Positions 37,867 through 51,038 are shown, counted from the first letter of the stretch. The stretch: DNA of 64,000 nt from Rachycentron canadum (GCA_038496675.1 CM076652.1:3284535-3348534), one strand, 5' to 3'. The notes: generated by a model not told the origin, from the sequence alone. Numbers and translations: made by a program.

Positions 37867-39015
37867 GACGTTTTCCATCTGCTCAGGGTATTAAACCTTT
37901 TCTAGTTTCACTGGTTCAGTTAGTGCAGTTTACAGTATATTGTGCTCACCTGCATCCACAAACTGCCAAGGCTCTAGAGGTTGAATGAACTGCTGCAAAA
38001 CCGCAGTGAAGATTTTCCTTTACATTTGAATGAGGCCCTTTTGAAGTAGGTCCTTTTCTATGTAGACCTGCATGAATGTAAAGCAGAGCGTTGCTGAAGA
38101 GGAGTCAGTTGCTCTGTTGAGTTTCTATTAAGTAAAGAGCATGAAGAGGTTTTACATTGACAAGACACTGGACACACTTACCAGCCTCCGTAAAGGAGAT
38201 TTCTTTCCTGTTTTAGTCATTTAGTTGCTGCTCTTTTCTCGAGAAGCTCACAGTGAAAATCCAGGGGTTAAAAAAAAAAACTGGACTTGGCTGCTCTGGA
38301 CATCAAACCTGTTTTCAAGACAGGTTCAAATCACAAATCACAAATCTCTCCCTGCCACCTGCTTCTTTTCCACTACGGCTAATAACCTCTGCAGAAAGGA
38401 GGTCTGAGGTTTGTCGTCTCGGTTAAATTAAACATGATTCCTCTGCTTTTGTTGGCTTTTTTGTGAGAAGAAAATGAGATGCTAATGCTCACTTTGTGGT
38501 CAATTTGAATCCAGTTTTTTCCTCCCTCTCTCTCTCTCTCTCTCTCTCTGTGCGGTTGGACTCGCAGCGTATGCTTCAGTGAAGAAAATTCGGTCAAAGA
38601 TTAAGTGTCTGCTGCGTATGCATGAGGAACCATTAGGTCAAGCGTTCAGATTTACTGTGCAGAGGAAACGTGTCATAATTTTGCGCCTCGTTCGAGTGGT
38701 GTTGGTGACAGATTGTAATAAAAAGCAGGAAATCAAGGAGGAGAAAAGAAAAGCAAAAAAGTAGATATGTATTGAAAATGTTACATGTGAATTTTACCCC
38801 AAATTTACTTCAAAAACCAACAAAATATGCAAATCTGCCAATGGGTGCATGTGCTGTTTGATAGGACATAGACATGGGGCAGATAAACGCCCTGCATGTG
38901 CTGTAATTGCCCAAGCTGCAGCTGATCCCATTATGTTGGCTGCCATTAAAAGAGATGGACTGTCATGTCAGGGCTGTCACCTCAGCACGGGTCTAGAATA
39001 CATGTTCTCCTAGCT

Positions 39016-39018
<3 letters not shown>

Positions 39019-39058
<40 letters not shown>
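39019..39058. repeat. (CA)n microsatellite
   Basis: Twenty CA units. Confidence 0.95.
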
Positions 39059-39060
<2 letters not shown>

Positions 39061-39398
39061 ACAGATATTATCCACACTAGCAGTGTCAAGCAAGCACAGA
39101 ATAATTAATGCATATAAACCCACGCCACATACACACAGGGCAGGTCTGTCAGGATGCGTTTACCCGCTGAGACGTTGAGCTGATGTTAAACACTTGTCAG
39201 TCGAGGAGCGTTGATCCGTCAGCGAAACTAATGCAGCTGAATGACAACTACACTGAATAGGACACACATTCAGACCTTAGTCTTCATCCCATCAATATTT
39301 CCTTCAGTTTTCAGTTTTTCTTTTCATCTGATCCAATTGTTTGAGCAACGTTCACCTCTCCTCCTCCTTCACTGTTCTCCTTACAAACCAAGGGTCAA

Positions 39399-39750
39399 CC
39401 CACCGTGAAATCACCTATTGGTTTGTAATTTGTCACCATCTTGTTTTTGTTTTTGTTTTAGTTTTTTTCAAACCAGAAGAAACCATATTTAAAGGAGAAG
39501 GTGGTACTGAGGAGGAATGAGGGGTGGATCTGACCTGCTCTGTTCTCTATCCTGATTGTGTGTCAATCACAGTGAATCATTTAAAAAATGAACATCGTGT
39601 TGTATTGAAGACTTGAAACTAGAGACTGAGACCATAAACTCATTAGGAAAACGTTTACTGAGCTAATAAATCAGGGGAGAAGTAGGGACATTTTCCCATA
39701 GACTTCAATACGATCTGACTTCTTTAACAACCAGTGGAGTCGCCTCGTCC
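39399..39750 (-). mobile_element. teleost TIR repeat, family A, reverse copy
   Basis: Runs from caacccaccgtgaaatcacc through ggtggtactgaggaggaatg and cccatagacttcaatacgat to aaccagtggagtcgcctcg. A stretch matching the segment with CACGCCCCCT in other copies is deleted. Confidence 0.75.
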
Positions 39751-40240
39751 GTTTTAAAGGTTTCATTTATCCCGGCCCCGACGGCTTCATGTCCTGCTGG
39801 TGACCGTTAAGATACAGCTGTGCAATCAGTTGTGACAGATTTATTCTGGGGCTAAACTGTTGTTTCTGCGGCGGACGCCTCTGTTTTTTTTTTTTTTTTT
39901 TGCCGTTTTCATGTTCAAATCACCCAAAAACCTCTCAAGGTCAAAGCTGCCTGTCAGAGCTGTTACTGGTCGGTGTTGAGAAGAGGCTACGCTCAGACCA
40001 CATCTACTACACCATCTGCCGTATCCATGGCAACAGGAAAAACTGGCTGCTTTGACTCTGACATGTTGTAGTTTTTATGATGTTGTAGACTGTAATGATC
40101 ACATTTTTAAATTCTGCCTGCTCACATGTGCTGTCACAGATCTTCAGTCATGTTTCATGGTTGTACAACAGCAGGAAACTGCACCGTCATCATCATCACC
40201 ACCATCATCATCATTATTGTCTCTGTTGTTTCTCTGTCAG

Positions 40241-40340
40241 AGTGTGTGAAGCTGCTGCTGTTTTCTGGATCGCCTGCTGATGTTTCAGATGAAAACGGAT
40301 TCACATCTTTGCACTTCGCTGCCGCCAAGGGCCACAGCGG
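40241..40340 (+). CDS. cttnbp2: cttnbp2 exon: ankyrin repeats 2-3
   Basis: This 100-base exon (residues 659-691 plus two bases of 692) completes ankyrin repeat 2 with ECVKLLLFSGSPADVSD and begins repeat 3 with NGFTSLHFAAAKGHS. The upstream split codon is G plus AG, giving Glu. The donor is gtgagc. A (CA)n tract of about 48 bases begins 30 bases past the donor. In mammals repeat 3 reads NGFTPLCAAAAQGH, so the match is close. Skipping it would shift the frame. Confidence 0.93.
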
Positions 40341-40369
40341 GTGAGCTCACAGAGGTCCATCCTGACGTG

Positions 40370-40370
<1 letters not shown>

Positions 40371-40418
<48 letters not shown>
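40371..40418. repeat. (CA)n microsatellite next to a donor site
   Basis: About 24 CA units beginning 30 bases downstream of the donor at 40341. Confidence 0.95.
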
Positions 40419-40419
<1 letters not shown>

Positions 40420-40643
40420 CACACTCCACAGTGCAGAGAGGATAACAGTGTATTGATTTACAGTCATTCCCTGAAGCCTTATCATAACCTTTACCATAAT
40501 CACTACATGACCAATTCCAGCTAAATCTAAACAATTCTGTTAAGTTTTGTATCAGTGAATAGATTATGTCATGTGATAGTAGTATCACATAACCATGCAA
40601 TAATACCTGCAGCATGTTACCTATGTGCAATATAAATTAGTAT

Positions 40644-40677
40644 GTAAATGCAGAAGTACATGTACTTCTGCATTTAC
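40644..40677. repeat. perfect 34-base palindrome
   Basis: The arm gtaaatgcagaagtaca (40644-40660) is followed immediately by its exact reverse complement (40661-40677), with no spacer. Confidence 0.95.
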
Positions 40678-42533
40678 TCTCCATTCTTACACTGTTTAGG
40701 TTATTGTTTGTTTTATATTTAATGTGGTCATATTGTTTTAGATAGATATATTTAATTTCATTGTACATTGTACTGTAAATGACAATGAAGGCATTGAATT
40801 GAATGCCTATAAAATGGCAGGAAAAGTAAAAAATGGCCCACATTAACAGTCTAATTCCTTGTTTTGTCTAAGACATAAAGGTATTTAATTCCCAATGATA
40901 TAAAACAAAGAAAATCTCCATCACATCATCATTAGCATCACATATGAGAAGCTGGATCCAGCCAATATCTGGCATCTAACCTCATTAATTGACATAAATG
41001 GTTATTTGACTATCAAATTCTTGTTTTGTTTCATTTTGTGGTAATTGGCTGATTGATTAGTCAACTGATTCCAGTTTTAATCAAAATGTCTGAACCCCAA
41101 AACACATTGTTAACCCTGTGGGGCCTGTCACCATGAGACCTTTAACACTCTTCTTTTACCTTCACCTTTAAGACCTGGCCTCTCTTTCAGTCCATCTGAG
41201 GCCCTGGTATTATCACAGTAGCAGTGTTTTCTATTGATGACTCATTACATGCATTTTGCTGCGAGACGAGCACAGCTGGAACCTCCCATGTGAGATACGC
41301 CGGTCGCCACGGTGGGTCATCAGCGCCCAAAGCAAATGCCAGCATGTCTGTTCTGCAGCGTCACCACACCAGTTTGAGCTGAGCCCCGATGTTCTCTGTG
41401 GCGTAAAGTCCAGACTGTAATCTCTGCATCGCCCGAGAAGTGACATGAGGTGGTTTCACCACTGCTAATCCCAGTTCAGCGTTGAGACTGGACAGCTGCC
41501 CCTTCATGTTTGCAGCTTTCACTTCTGCTGATCAGTAGTTTCTCCTCTTCAAACATCTGCCAGGCTGGCTCCATTAATTATTAACAACGAGGGACACATT
41601 TGCTCCTGAGCCACATACACTGTCAGGTCTGATCATTCGCATTGATCCTGATGTATTGGCGGGATGAGTCCTGAGCTTACACCCAGAGAGGCTCTGTCAA
41701 CCACAGCGTGTCTGCACTTGCCAAAAAAACACGATGCCCAGGACCAGCTGGGGAATGTGCAGTGCTGTAATATCTGATCACAGTGTTATTTATAGAGGAG
41801 GGATATCCAGAGGCACGCTGACACACACACATACACACACACTGAGAGTTTATTTTATGGGGTTAACTGGTTTTTCGGTGGTGGTGACTCAGTGGCCGTG
41901 TTTGCAGACAGGATCAGTTTTCCTCAGATGATCTGGGCTACAGCCGCTCACTCACTGTCACCACTGGTGTGAGACTGAGTGATGTCTTCCTTTGTCTCTG
42001 AACAGCTGCTGGTCATATTCTGAACTTCAATGTGTGTGTGTATAAAACTTTGTGTATTGGTGACATATAATGTAGCCAAAACCTGCATCTATACAGAATA
42101 ATATAAATCCTAAATGTTTGTTTTATGTATGAACAAAAAAAAGACCGGTTGTTAAAGTTACACCCGAAAAATAAACTTTATCAAACATGACGACAGTTAC
42201 AGCATAAATAAGATGACCTTAGATATTTAACAGTACTAAACTAAATAAATGACCATATATCACAGTCATCATCTCATAAAACATTTACTTTCTTTGCCAT
42301 CTGCCAACATGTAACTGATACCTGTGAGATAAACCAATATGTTTTACCGTGATTCTAATGTTAGTCTACTCTATGAATTGAGTAAAATAAAACTCAAGTA
42401 TTTACAGTTCCATATAATGATTATAGCTGTAAGCCTTCCTGCACATAAGGGTTAATACTGTGTTTGTATTGATGTGTTTATACTTGATCTACCTTGGTGC
42501 ACATGTGTTGTAACATCACCCTCCTCCCTCCAG

Positions 42534-42687
42534 ATGTGTGGAGACGCTGCTGGCCGCAGGAGCTGCTGTGGATGCGGCGACGGCGGCGGAGGGACAGACC
42601 GCCCTCTTTCTGGCCTGTGAGGCAGGACGACTGGACTGTGTCCGGGTCCTGCTGAGTGCCGGAGCCGATCGTTCACGCACCACTGCG
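42534..42687 (+). CDS. cttnbp2: cttnbp2 exon: ankyrin repeats 3-4
   Basis: This 154-base exon begins with one base completing a Gly codon, then encodes CVETLLAAGAAVD (end of repeat 3) and GQTALFLACEAGRLDCVRVL (repeat 4), ending in ADRSRTTA at residue 743. The acceptor follows ctcctccctccag and the donor is gtaagg. The repeat core TALxLACxxGxxxCVxxLL is clear. The exon ends in phase 0, matching the next acceptor. Confidence 0.93.
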
Positions 42688-44639
42688 GTAAGGAAGCAAT
42701 TCATTTTATTGACTTGGTACAAATGGTGAAACATGACGATACTGGCAGCTCCTTATATTTGCTTCGACTAAGTATTTGTTTCGTAGATTAGGTCTTGATG
42801 TTATGTTGAATCAGTATATTCCAGGTTTTAGCTCCACAGTCTGACCTGTTATTGTATTATATTTAAACAAAAGTGTCGAGAGGCGACATAAAAAATTGGT
42901 CGTATGATTATTGTTTTTTTTTTTTTTTTTTGGATTATTTAAAATATATTTTAAAATTTTCAGATGAGGGCAGACCTGATAGCCAAATGGTTAGGTCATG
43001 TGGTCGCACAAGCTCTGGGCAGGTGTTCCTGGTTTGAGTACCAGCCGTTGTGACTCTCTGTCTCTCTCTACGACTACACTATCAAATAAACGTCTAAAAT
43101 GCCCAAAAAAGTAATAGTATTTAAAAAAAAATTCAGATGAAATAAATTAATTTGAATTTTTGAATTAAAAGCTTTAGTGTTTCAGCATCTGCCAAGTAAA
43201 ATAACAACTGAAAATTCGTGGCTCTTCATCCTTAGACATTCACTGCTTTCCCTTATTTTTTTCGTTCATCTATTCAAGTAAGTAACACACTTCATTTCTA
43301 GCCTATAGATTCATTTTGAGAGACTAAACCCTGAGCAAATATCAGGTTGATGCCACATTGAATATTTTCCTCATTTCTGCTGGAGGAAATGACTAACGCA
43401 TTGTTTCACACTTTGTCTGCTTCATATAAAGGAGTTAACTACTCTTTGGGGGGGGTTTATCAGTGTGATTTGGCGCAAGCTCGCTGATGTATGTGCTTAC
43501 TGGGTCTCCATGGCAACCATAGGGAGGCTGTTAGTTGCCGTGGCAGCATGTGATTAACCCCCTATATTTAGTTACCTGCTTTGTTCTACATTTAGCCCGG
43601 CTTCCCTGCTGAGCCCGAGAGCTGCCAGAGTCTCTATAGCATACCCGACCTCTGCAGCACGGGGGTATTTTTAGACGGGAGAAAATGTTGGACAGTGTGT
43701 TGGGTCAAACGTAATAATTTAACATGGAGGAGCTCAAAAGTGGGTGAAGAGAGTCTGCGGTCCGAACGTCCGGTCCAGTCAGGACCTGTTTGTTAGACCC
43801 ATTTAACTGGTGTTCATTTTGGATATTAGAAGAAACTTTGGACCTCGTCGACTGTAGGCTGCAGGTCATCAGTGTCCTTGTAAAAAAAAAAAAAAAAAGC
43901 GTACAATTTGCGTCATAATGTTATGGCATAAATATGTTGAAATTGAATTATTGTTGTAAGAAAACACACTGATTGTTATTGTTCGTGAAGAAACAACATC
44001 ATTTAATATGTCATAAGACTGTGATTAGTTTTTTTTATTGATAATAGTAAACTGCAGTATGAACCTGAGTGGACAGTCCTTAACCTTTATTGACAAAGGC
44101 AAATGAAACAATTACATGAAAGGAGCAAAATCACATCAATTCTGTTTTGCACAAACATGTAGATCTGATTTGTGACAACAGTGATATTCGTAAAATTATA
44201 TATTGATGATATATTGTTCTCATTTGATTTCAAAGTTTTACTTATTGTCTAAAAACACTAAATGGTCTGGACAGGTCACTGCTAGAACCATCCCAAATCT
44301 GCCCAATAATTATATATTATCTGTTTTACAATCTGGGTTTTTATTTTTTTCTAATTATGGGTTTTGAATGACCTCTGTGTGATAATGTGCCATACAAATA
44401 AACTTGTCTTGCCCTTTGTTTACATAGTCTCTAGTTTAAGCTTCTTACCTTTCAGAATTTCTCTCTCATGTGATAGTTCAGACAAAAAAAGAGAATTTTT
44501 CATCATTTTCTGACATTACATTGAGTTTTTAAAGAAAATAAAACCCTGCAGGCGTCATTAATAGAAAATTATCTCTAATAGACTGTGTCATCTGTAAAGA
44601 GTGAACTTCAGTCAGATAGTTTTGTATCTCTCTATGCAG
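42688..44639. other. cttnbp2 intron
   Basis: No gene. A SINE-like piece lies at 42966-43103, with T/A-runs near 42912-42932 and 43881-43898. Confidence 0.65.
42966..43103 (+). mobile_element. tRNA-headed SINE-like fragment
   Basis: gcagacctgatagccaaatg and gttaggtcatgtgg resemble a tRNA-like head; tggtttgagtacc a B-box; the end is caaataaacgtctaaaatgc and ccaaaaaa, similar in plan to the element at 26091. Confidence 0.5.
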
Positions 44640-44840
44640 GACGGCTGCACGGCTCTCCATGCAGCGGTGCGCTCAGGACATGTGGACACATTGCGTCTCC
44701 TCCTCTGCCACCTGCCTCAGGGTGACCCCGCTGTGACCCCTGACGCCTCCGTCACCCTGGCACTTCCTGCTGCCCTGCTGAACCAGGCCAACAGTGACGG
44801 CTGGACGGCTGCACACATGGGTGCTGCCCTGGGCCTCAAG
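44640..44840 (+). CDS. cttnbp2: cttnbp2 exon: ankyrin repeats 5 and start of 6
   Basis: This 201-base exon (phase 0 to 0, residues 744-810) encodes ankyrin repeat 5 (DGCTALHAAVRSGHVDTLRL), a spacer with a Pro/Ala-rich segment, and the start of repeat 6 (DGWTAAHMGAALGLK). Mammals have a spacer of about 40 residues at the same place, there acidic; here it is shorter. The acceptor is tctatgcag and the donor gtatga. Confidence 0.94.
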
Positions 44841-45511
44841 GTATGAATGAGACGCCAACACATGTTATTACAGTGAATTTGCTGACTGTGCTGTACACAG
44901 TCTCTTTTAGCTCCTTGTTCTGGCTTCAGGGGATAATTTATCATGTGATTTTAAACCCAATATAAATGGGGAAATTGCTGTCTATTATGTTAGCAATAAC
45001 TTTATAAAGTGATAATGTATCATGTGACGTGTCTGTCTGTTTGTTTCGGAGCTCTTCTGTCCCCCAGTGGCCCAAAATACCTCCACTATGAATCTACTGC
45101 TGTTCTGCAGCCTGTACTCTAATGTTAAAATGTTTCCATTATTCTGTGTATTTATGTGCAGTGCACTAAGTCTCTGCTGACACACTGACTCATACTCAGT
45201 CCACTACATCATCCACTAATGTCCCGTCCCGCCATCAGTCTCCACAGTGGCAGGTAATGGGACGGCTGACCTTGCTGGCTGGAAACGTCCTGCTCAGCTC
45301 AAACGAATCCAGGAGCCAGCAGAGAAGCCAGACCAGACTGAGGGTCTGACTGGAATATAAATGAGGGCCGCTCATTGATACGTGCTTTTATAATGCACAA
45401 GAGCTCGTGTTGCAAAGTTCTTAGTGTGTGGTTACACAGCCTTTCCAAGAGCTGTTTATTCACACGTGGCAACAACTCGATTTTTTTTGTCGTGTGTGTT
45501 TGTGCGTGTAG
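44841..45511. other. cttnbp2 intron, nothing notable
   Basis: 671 bases of ordinary intron sequence; no repeat or gene seen. Confidence 0.6.
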
Positions 45512-45629
45512 GAGTGTCTGGAGGTGCTGTGCAGCCACAGTGAACAGGACATCGAGAGGAGAGATAAGTGCAATCGCACCATTCATGATGTGGCAACTGA
45601 TGACTGCAAAGATCTACTTGAAAACCTCT
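45512..45629 (+). CDS. cttnbp2: cttnbp2 exon: end of ankyrin repeat 6 and conserved linker
   Basis: This 118-base exon (residues 811-849, ends in phase 1) starts ECLEVLCSH, closing ankyrin repeat 6, and continues with the highly conserved RRDKCNRTIHDVATDDCKDL. The mammalian sequence in this linker differs by only a few residues. The acceptor follows tgtgcgtgtag and the donor is gtgagt. Confidence 0.95.
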
Positions 45630-46695
45630 GTGAGTGGCCTCCTGTGTGAGTGTGTGTCTGTCTGTGTGTTTTACACATGCCTTAAAGATGAACTCTTTTT
45701 AACAACCTGGGTCTTATTGTGTATTTTCACACATTGTTCTTATTGTTGACATAGTCGACACAACATAGTTTGACTCACTGCTGCTGGTTTGGGGACGTTG
45801 ACATGATTAATCCAACACTGTAAGAAACATGAGCAGCCAGACAGTCAGACGGATGGATGACCGATCACAGCACCTTCCAGTTGTGGCTTCATTGACATAG
45901 CACATAGTGGAACATTTCACAGTGGTTTGTCAATAATCAATACTTTAGATCCTGTATCTATACCTGATTTATTCTCTTAATCTAAGCACGTGTACAGCAG
46001 ACCATTGGTGCAGCCTTTTGAACTTGTTTTCTTTTAACAAATATAGTGAGTTTGCATGTTCTCCCTGTGCCTGCATTGGTTCCCCTGGGTTAAGACATGT
46101 ACATCAAGTTAATTGGAGACTTTAAATTGCCCATAGGTGTGAATGTGAGCGTGTCTGGTTGTTTTTGTCTATATGTCATCTTGCGGCCTGTCCAGGGCCA
46201 AACCCCCCCAGATGGAAATACAGTCAATCAATGTAGCTGTGGAGATTTATTAGACTTATACTTATTAAACTGCTGTTTCACACATTTTATAAATGCTGCT
46301 CAGTGCCTGACTTTGAACTACTGATCACAAGTGATTATCAAGATGGATCCTGTGATTTATTTATCTACATCTTTCTTATAAATATATCAGCAGGAAGGAA
46401 TGAGCAAATTGTATAGAGCTGGGTCAAATGGATGAACATATGCAATTTATTTGGTTGAAATCATTAATCAAAACATTTATTATCTATTTTTTACTTCAAC
46501 TTGATTACCGACAATATAGAGTCATGACCACATCACATTTCATGCTGCTTTTACTGACAAGTTCAAAAGACTAACAGTTCAGTTTTCAGGCACTAAGTCA
46601 CTTCCTGTACTGACTCATGGAGGTTAAGTTGAACATTAAATCCTTGTACCTGCGATGACATGAATTCATTTTACTCTTCCTTGCCTCTCCTCCAG
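45630..46695. other. cttnbp2 intron with SINE-like body
   Basis: Holds the middle of a tRNA-headed SINE-like element at about 46050-46205 and otherwise AT-rich sequence. Confidence 0.6.
46050..46205 (+). mobile_element. SINE-like element body, head lost
   Basis: gagtttgcatgttctccctg, caagttaattggagacttta and ttgcccataggtgtgaatgt match the body of the element type at 1568. Confidence 0.7.
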
Positions 46696-46986
46696 ACTCG
46701 TACCGGGTCCTGGTGCGTCTCCAGTGTTCAGCTGGAGGAGGAGCCGGGTCCATGTGTCCTGTGGAGGCCCTGGAGGATGAGGCCAAGGGGGGCACCAGCA
46801 GCAAGCTGGTGCTGTGCAGAGTGTCGGTGGACCGGTCGATGCGCTGGGCTCAGCTCGGCTCCGCCCTCAGCCACGCCCTCACCTCTCACCTCCACATCCT
46901 CTGTGGAGACTCTCAGACGTCCAGGGAGGAGGCTCAGCGCCCCCCGCTAGGCCTCGGTCCCTCCAGTATCGCCTCCGTCCTTATTG
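46696..46986 (+). CDS. cttnbp2: cttnbp2 exon: domain between ankyrin repeats and AAA-like region
   Basis: This 291-base exon (phase 1 to 1, residues 850-946) aligns with the region just after the mammalian ankyrin repeats. Residues such as KLVLCRVSVDRSMRWAQLGS and ALSHALTSHL correspond to the mammalian stretch around the motif SKAVSQALTNHF. That segment resembles the part preceding the AAA module in neuron navigator (NAV) proteins. It is more divergent than its neighbours and Gly-rich near the start. The donor is gtgagt. A (GTAGGT)n run sits about 100 bases into the following intron. Confidence 0.9.
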
Positions 46987-49900
46987 GTGAGTTAGACTTC
47001 TTTTTTACTTCCCCCTTGCATCCTTTCTTTCTTCATCTATTCCTTCTGACTTCCTTCCTTCCTCCATCCCTTAACCCCTCTGGAGTAGGTGTAGGTGTAG
47101 GTGTAGCATGTTGGCAGGAATCTCTCCTGTTCCTCTTGTTGTCTCTCACTCTGTTTAACTACAGGTTTATGTTGCCAGGACCTGTCCTTGTGGCCCTTGT
47201 TGTCTTCTTAAACTGATGGACTGTGGCGTATAGAAGCTTATTTAAGGTCATGTAAGGGAGCCTTCAGCGGCCATCTTGGACGTCCACAGCTCTGTGGTTG
47301 TTAACAGCGGTTTGTGTTTGCTGTACTGTATTTTAACTTTGTAATTGGATTTAAATCATATTTCTATTCAATAATGTTCAATAAAGCACTATTTCCCCCA
47401 GTAAGCAATATTTTTATAATGTAAAAAAAGACAGATACATGAAATACAGCAATACAGTAACATCATATATCACGATATTTGGCCTGGACTGTATCAAGAT
47501 ATTACATTTTATAATCGCCCCAACCTGAAATCTTGTTTATGTTAAATCTTTCCTGTTACGTGCAGCTAGAAAAGTTAGATAGTCAAGTGTCAAAGGGCTC
47601 ATCTTGGAATCAAAGGTGATGTCTAAAGATACAAATTTAAGATTTTAAAAAATAAAATGACAATAATAGACAGAACACTTGATTATTGGTGTATTTAGAA
47701 ATAGCTTAAATCTTAGCTTAAAGGAGCTAGTTGCCTGGACGCTACAATGCTAAGTCACTCTAACTGGGCCAGGGCTAGCTGGTTAGCATGCTAGCTTTTT
47801 TTTTAGCTTTCTTTTTGCATTAAGTTAACTGTAAATGCTCAGAAGCCGAATGTAAAAGTTTAACGAGACCTTTTCTTGCAATGACGTTACCTGTGGTCAT
47901 GAGCAGGCTACGCGGTAAGCTAACAAACATAAGCTAACAGAGCCAAAAAAAAAAAATTGGTTCTTAGGGTGAAGATGAGCTGAAAAGCAGGACAGTTTGT
48001 AAAGGAAAATAATGTAAAAAAAAAAAAAATACATGATGTTTAGTGTAAATGAAAGAACTCATAAAGAAGTGGGTTATTTCTCCATTCAGATGTATCTTAT
48101 TGCACAATAGTTCAGTTAAATGTCTCTAAATTTAATTACTGCCTCTCTCTGTTGCATGCCTCTACATGCTTGGTGATCATAGACTCACTAACATGATTTT
48201 TTATTCATCTTTTTGTCTGAGATGACTTCACCATTCAGGGTCACTGTCTCCAAATCCAATAAAAAATACATTTCCTCCCCCCAGGACTGTGGTAATACAG
48301 AAAATATATGCTCGGTAATCCATCTGTGGGTATTTGTTTCTCTGAGCATCTCACACATGATACTGTTTTTCTTCTTCTTTGAATTGTTGAATAATTAATG
48401 TGTTGGAACATGTGGGGAGTGTGTATGTTGCTCCTGTGTTTCTGTTTTCATGGTGATCGAATGTCATTTGGTTAGGTTTGGTTTGGTTAGTGTGTGTGTG
48501 TGTGAGTCCTAGACTGATTAAAAAAGAAAATCAATGTCCTTAGCCTCAAATGGCGAGGACTGCTACTTCCTCTCTCTCTCTCTCTGTGTCTTTCTGTTTT
48601 TTCTCAACGTCGCACATTTACTGTCTCTCACACTGCTGCTGTCGTTACATGCACCATGGAAGAGTGTTGTGTGTGTTTGTATGTGTGCGAGTGTGAGTTT
48701 TTGGGGGATGATGATGAAAGCAAAAACTAGCAGAGAAGGGATGCATAATGGATGAGGGGGGTGAGGGAGGGATGGAGGGATGTGGGGGAGGAAGATGCCA
48801 ATTTAGGGGAAAATGTCTGTCGTCTGCGTCAGCCGGGATCAAACTGCAGACATACAGACACTCTTTGGTGTCTGGCTTTGTGTCTCGCTCGCCTCAGTGT
48901 GTCTCTTTTGCAGGGAATTCACATTTGACTCTCACAGTCTGATGGCAGCCTTTTGACACCACTGCAGTTTCTTACATGTCTCAGCTTGTGCTTAACTGAA
49001 ATAATTATTTATCCTATTAGTGACAAAAGCTGATATGTAACTTTTATTTTACCATTTACCATACTACATACTGATTAAAAATCAATCCTGGCCATGATGG
49101 TGACAGAACTAAAAAAAAAAAATATCAGAACTGAAAAGATGAACAGTCTTGATAATCAATGGTGTTTTTTTCATAAACAATTCTGAACTAATTTGGAAGA
49201 TTACTGAGTTAATCGAGTAAATAATTTACCTGATTAAGGATGAAAATGACAGTTAATAGTGTAGATAATAGTAATAATTACTCGTTAAATGCGTTTATCG
49301 GGCAAAAATACCAAATATTCTGTGTGTGTGAATTTTGTTGCTTTTGAAGTCAGTATTTATTTGTCTACTGCCACTTCACATCACACAGAAGAAGAAGAGG
49401 ATCACATCCATTAATAGTAATAACAGCAATAACAATAGTGTTAATGGTGACTGTAATGCCACAACATGTATAACTACAGGAAAATGAGAGCTAGTAACAG
49501 TATTAGTTATTATTGATTATAGTAAATTTAGTAGCAGGTGTTGAGCAGGTTTTCTCTGCTTTGTAAATTGTAAATAATTTTCTTTGGTTTGAATATGTCA
49601 CCGCCGGCTAATGATTAAAAGGTATTTGTCACTGTTATTTTCCATATATGCAGATAAATATGCTTTATATTATAGACATACATATATCTTTATATTATAT
49701 TTGATTATATATCCTTAATTGATAAGGGACAAATATAAAATACCTGCTGCTTCTGGTGGGAATACAACCACCAACCTCTGGCTCCTGTGTTGTGTTTGTA
49801 CAACAGTTACTTGTTACAGTACAAAAAAATTAGTTGCTAGGTCGAAAGTTCATTTTTCATGAAGTCGTACGTCCAATTAGTGAGAGAAACCTCGACCTTT

Positions 49901-51038
49901 CTCTTTAACTGTCTCCCCTGGGGGGTTTGGGGGGGGTAGCGAAACAAAGGTACAGCGATAGTTTGGTGCTTCTACAGAAGCTGTGTGTCAGCACAAGGGA
50001 CCTAGACCCCAGTTTCTATAAGTTTTACTACTTTACTGAGCTGCAGAGAGTAGAGCCACCCCCAGCCCGCTCTACACCACCCCCCCTTAACACTGCTGCT
50101 TTAAATCATCTGTGTTTCAGCCTGGAGCTACACGTTCAGCCCCTCTGTCAAACTGCCAAGTGGCCTTTTTTCATTTCCCCAATGTTCCTGTCTCCAGAAC
50201 AAAAATGACAAAGTTTGAATCTCTGCAAAGTTCAATTGTTTAATTCTACTTTTGTTTTAGTTGTAGTTGTCACATCCTCCAAACTGTTACATTAACATAA
50301 AACCCTCTGAATTTCCTGATCTGATCTGAGGTCTGCAGGGTGGTGCTACAAGAAAATGTCACTAACTCCGCTGCTGCTCGGCCGTTGATGTCAACCCTGA
50401 TAGACTGTAAACTGCACGACTCCTTTTGTCAGAGCTATGTTGTTGTTGCCAGGCGGTGCAGTCGAGGACTCTTTTGTCATTCGTGTGTTCAAGTGCTTGT
50501 GGAAAAGCTGAAAAAACACTTGAAGAGCTGAAACATTAACCTCACACTATAGAATCAGATGTGTGGGGTTTTTTTTTTACTGTTGTCGCCTGTGTTTCTA
50601 CTTTTAATTGCTACAGCACATCACCTCCTGCCGTAGATCATCCTGTCCTAATGTGATGTGTCTTTTGCTCTAATTGGATCCTGGGAGAGGAGCAGTCACG
50701 CTGTTTCTCCAGCCTCATAGATTTTTTTTTTTTTTTTGAAAGATAGGTTTTGTATCTTTACAGCATTTCATCCAAAAGATGTTACTGTGGGTGCAGCTGT
50801 CGCAGAAATGATCAAAGTTTTTGTCATGTATTTGTGTTTGTGCTACATTACACAGCACATGCAGATGAATTATACACAGCGGTGCATGTGATTTATTTAT
50901 TTACTATATGGTTTCTATTTTCTGTTTTTGTAAAACAACAGCATCCTATGGTGTTTGACCTTTGAACTCATTTACACTTTGTACAACAACTGTGTGTGAC
51001 CCAGTCTGACTCCTAACATGTTAATCACTGTTTTCCAG
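46987..51038. other. cttnbp2 intron
   Basis: No gene. (GTAGGT)n at 47085-47106, repeat G at 47462-47515, TTAGC/GCTAGC-rich cluster at 47757-47800, and long AT-rich stretches around 49000-49900. Confidence 0.65.
47462..47515 (+). repeat. dispersed repeat G, copy 2
   Basis: See the copy at 37788-37866; shared pattern gatatttggc...ggactgtatc. Confidence 0.5.

Larger units (their letters stand above)
36776..40240. other. cttnbp2 intron between ankyrin exons
   Basis: No gene. Holds repeat G at 37788-37866, GA/CT-rich sequence before 38549, (AC)n at 39019-39058, a family A reverse copy at 39399-39750, and a balanced stretch near 38885-38995. Confidence 0.65.
40341..42533. other. cttnbp2 intron between ankyrin exons
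   Basis: No gene. A (CA)n tract begins 30 bases past the donor. A perfect 34-base palindrome lies at 40644-40677. A balanced stretch sits at 41505-41690. Confidence 0.65.
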
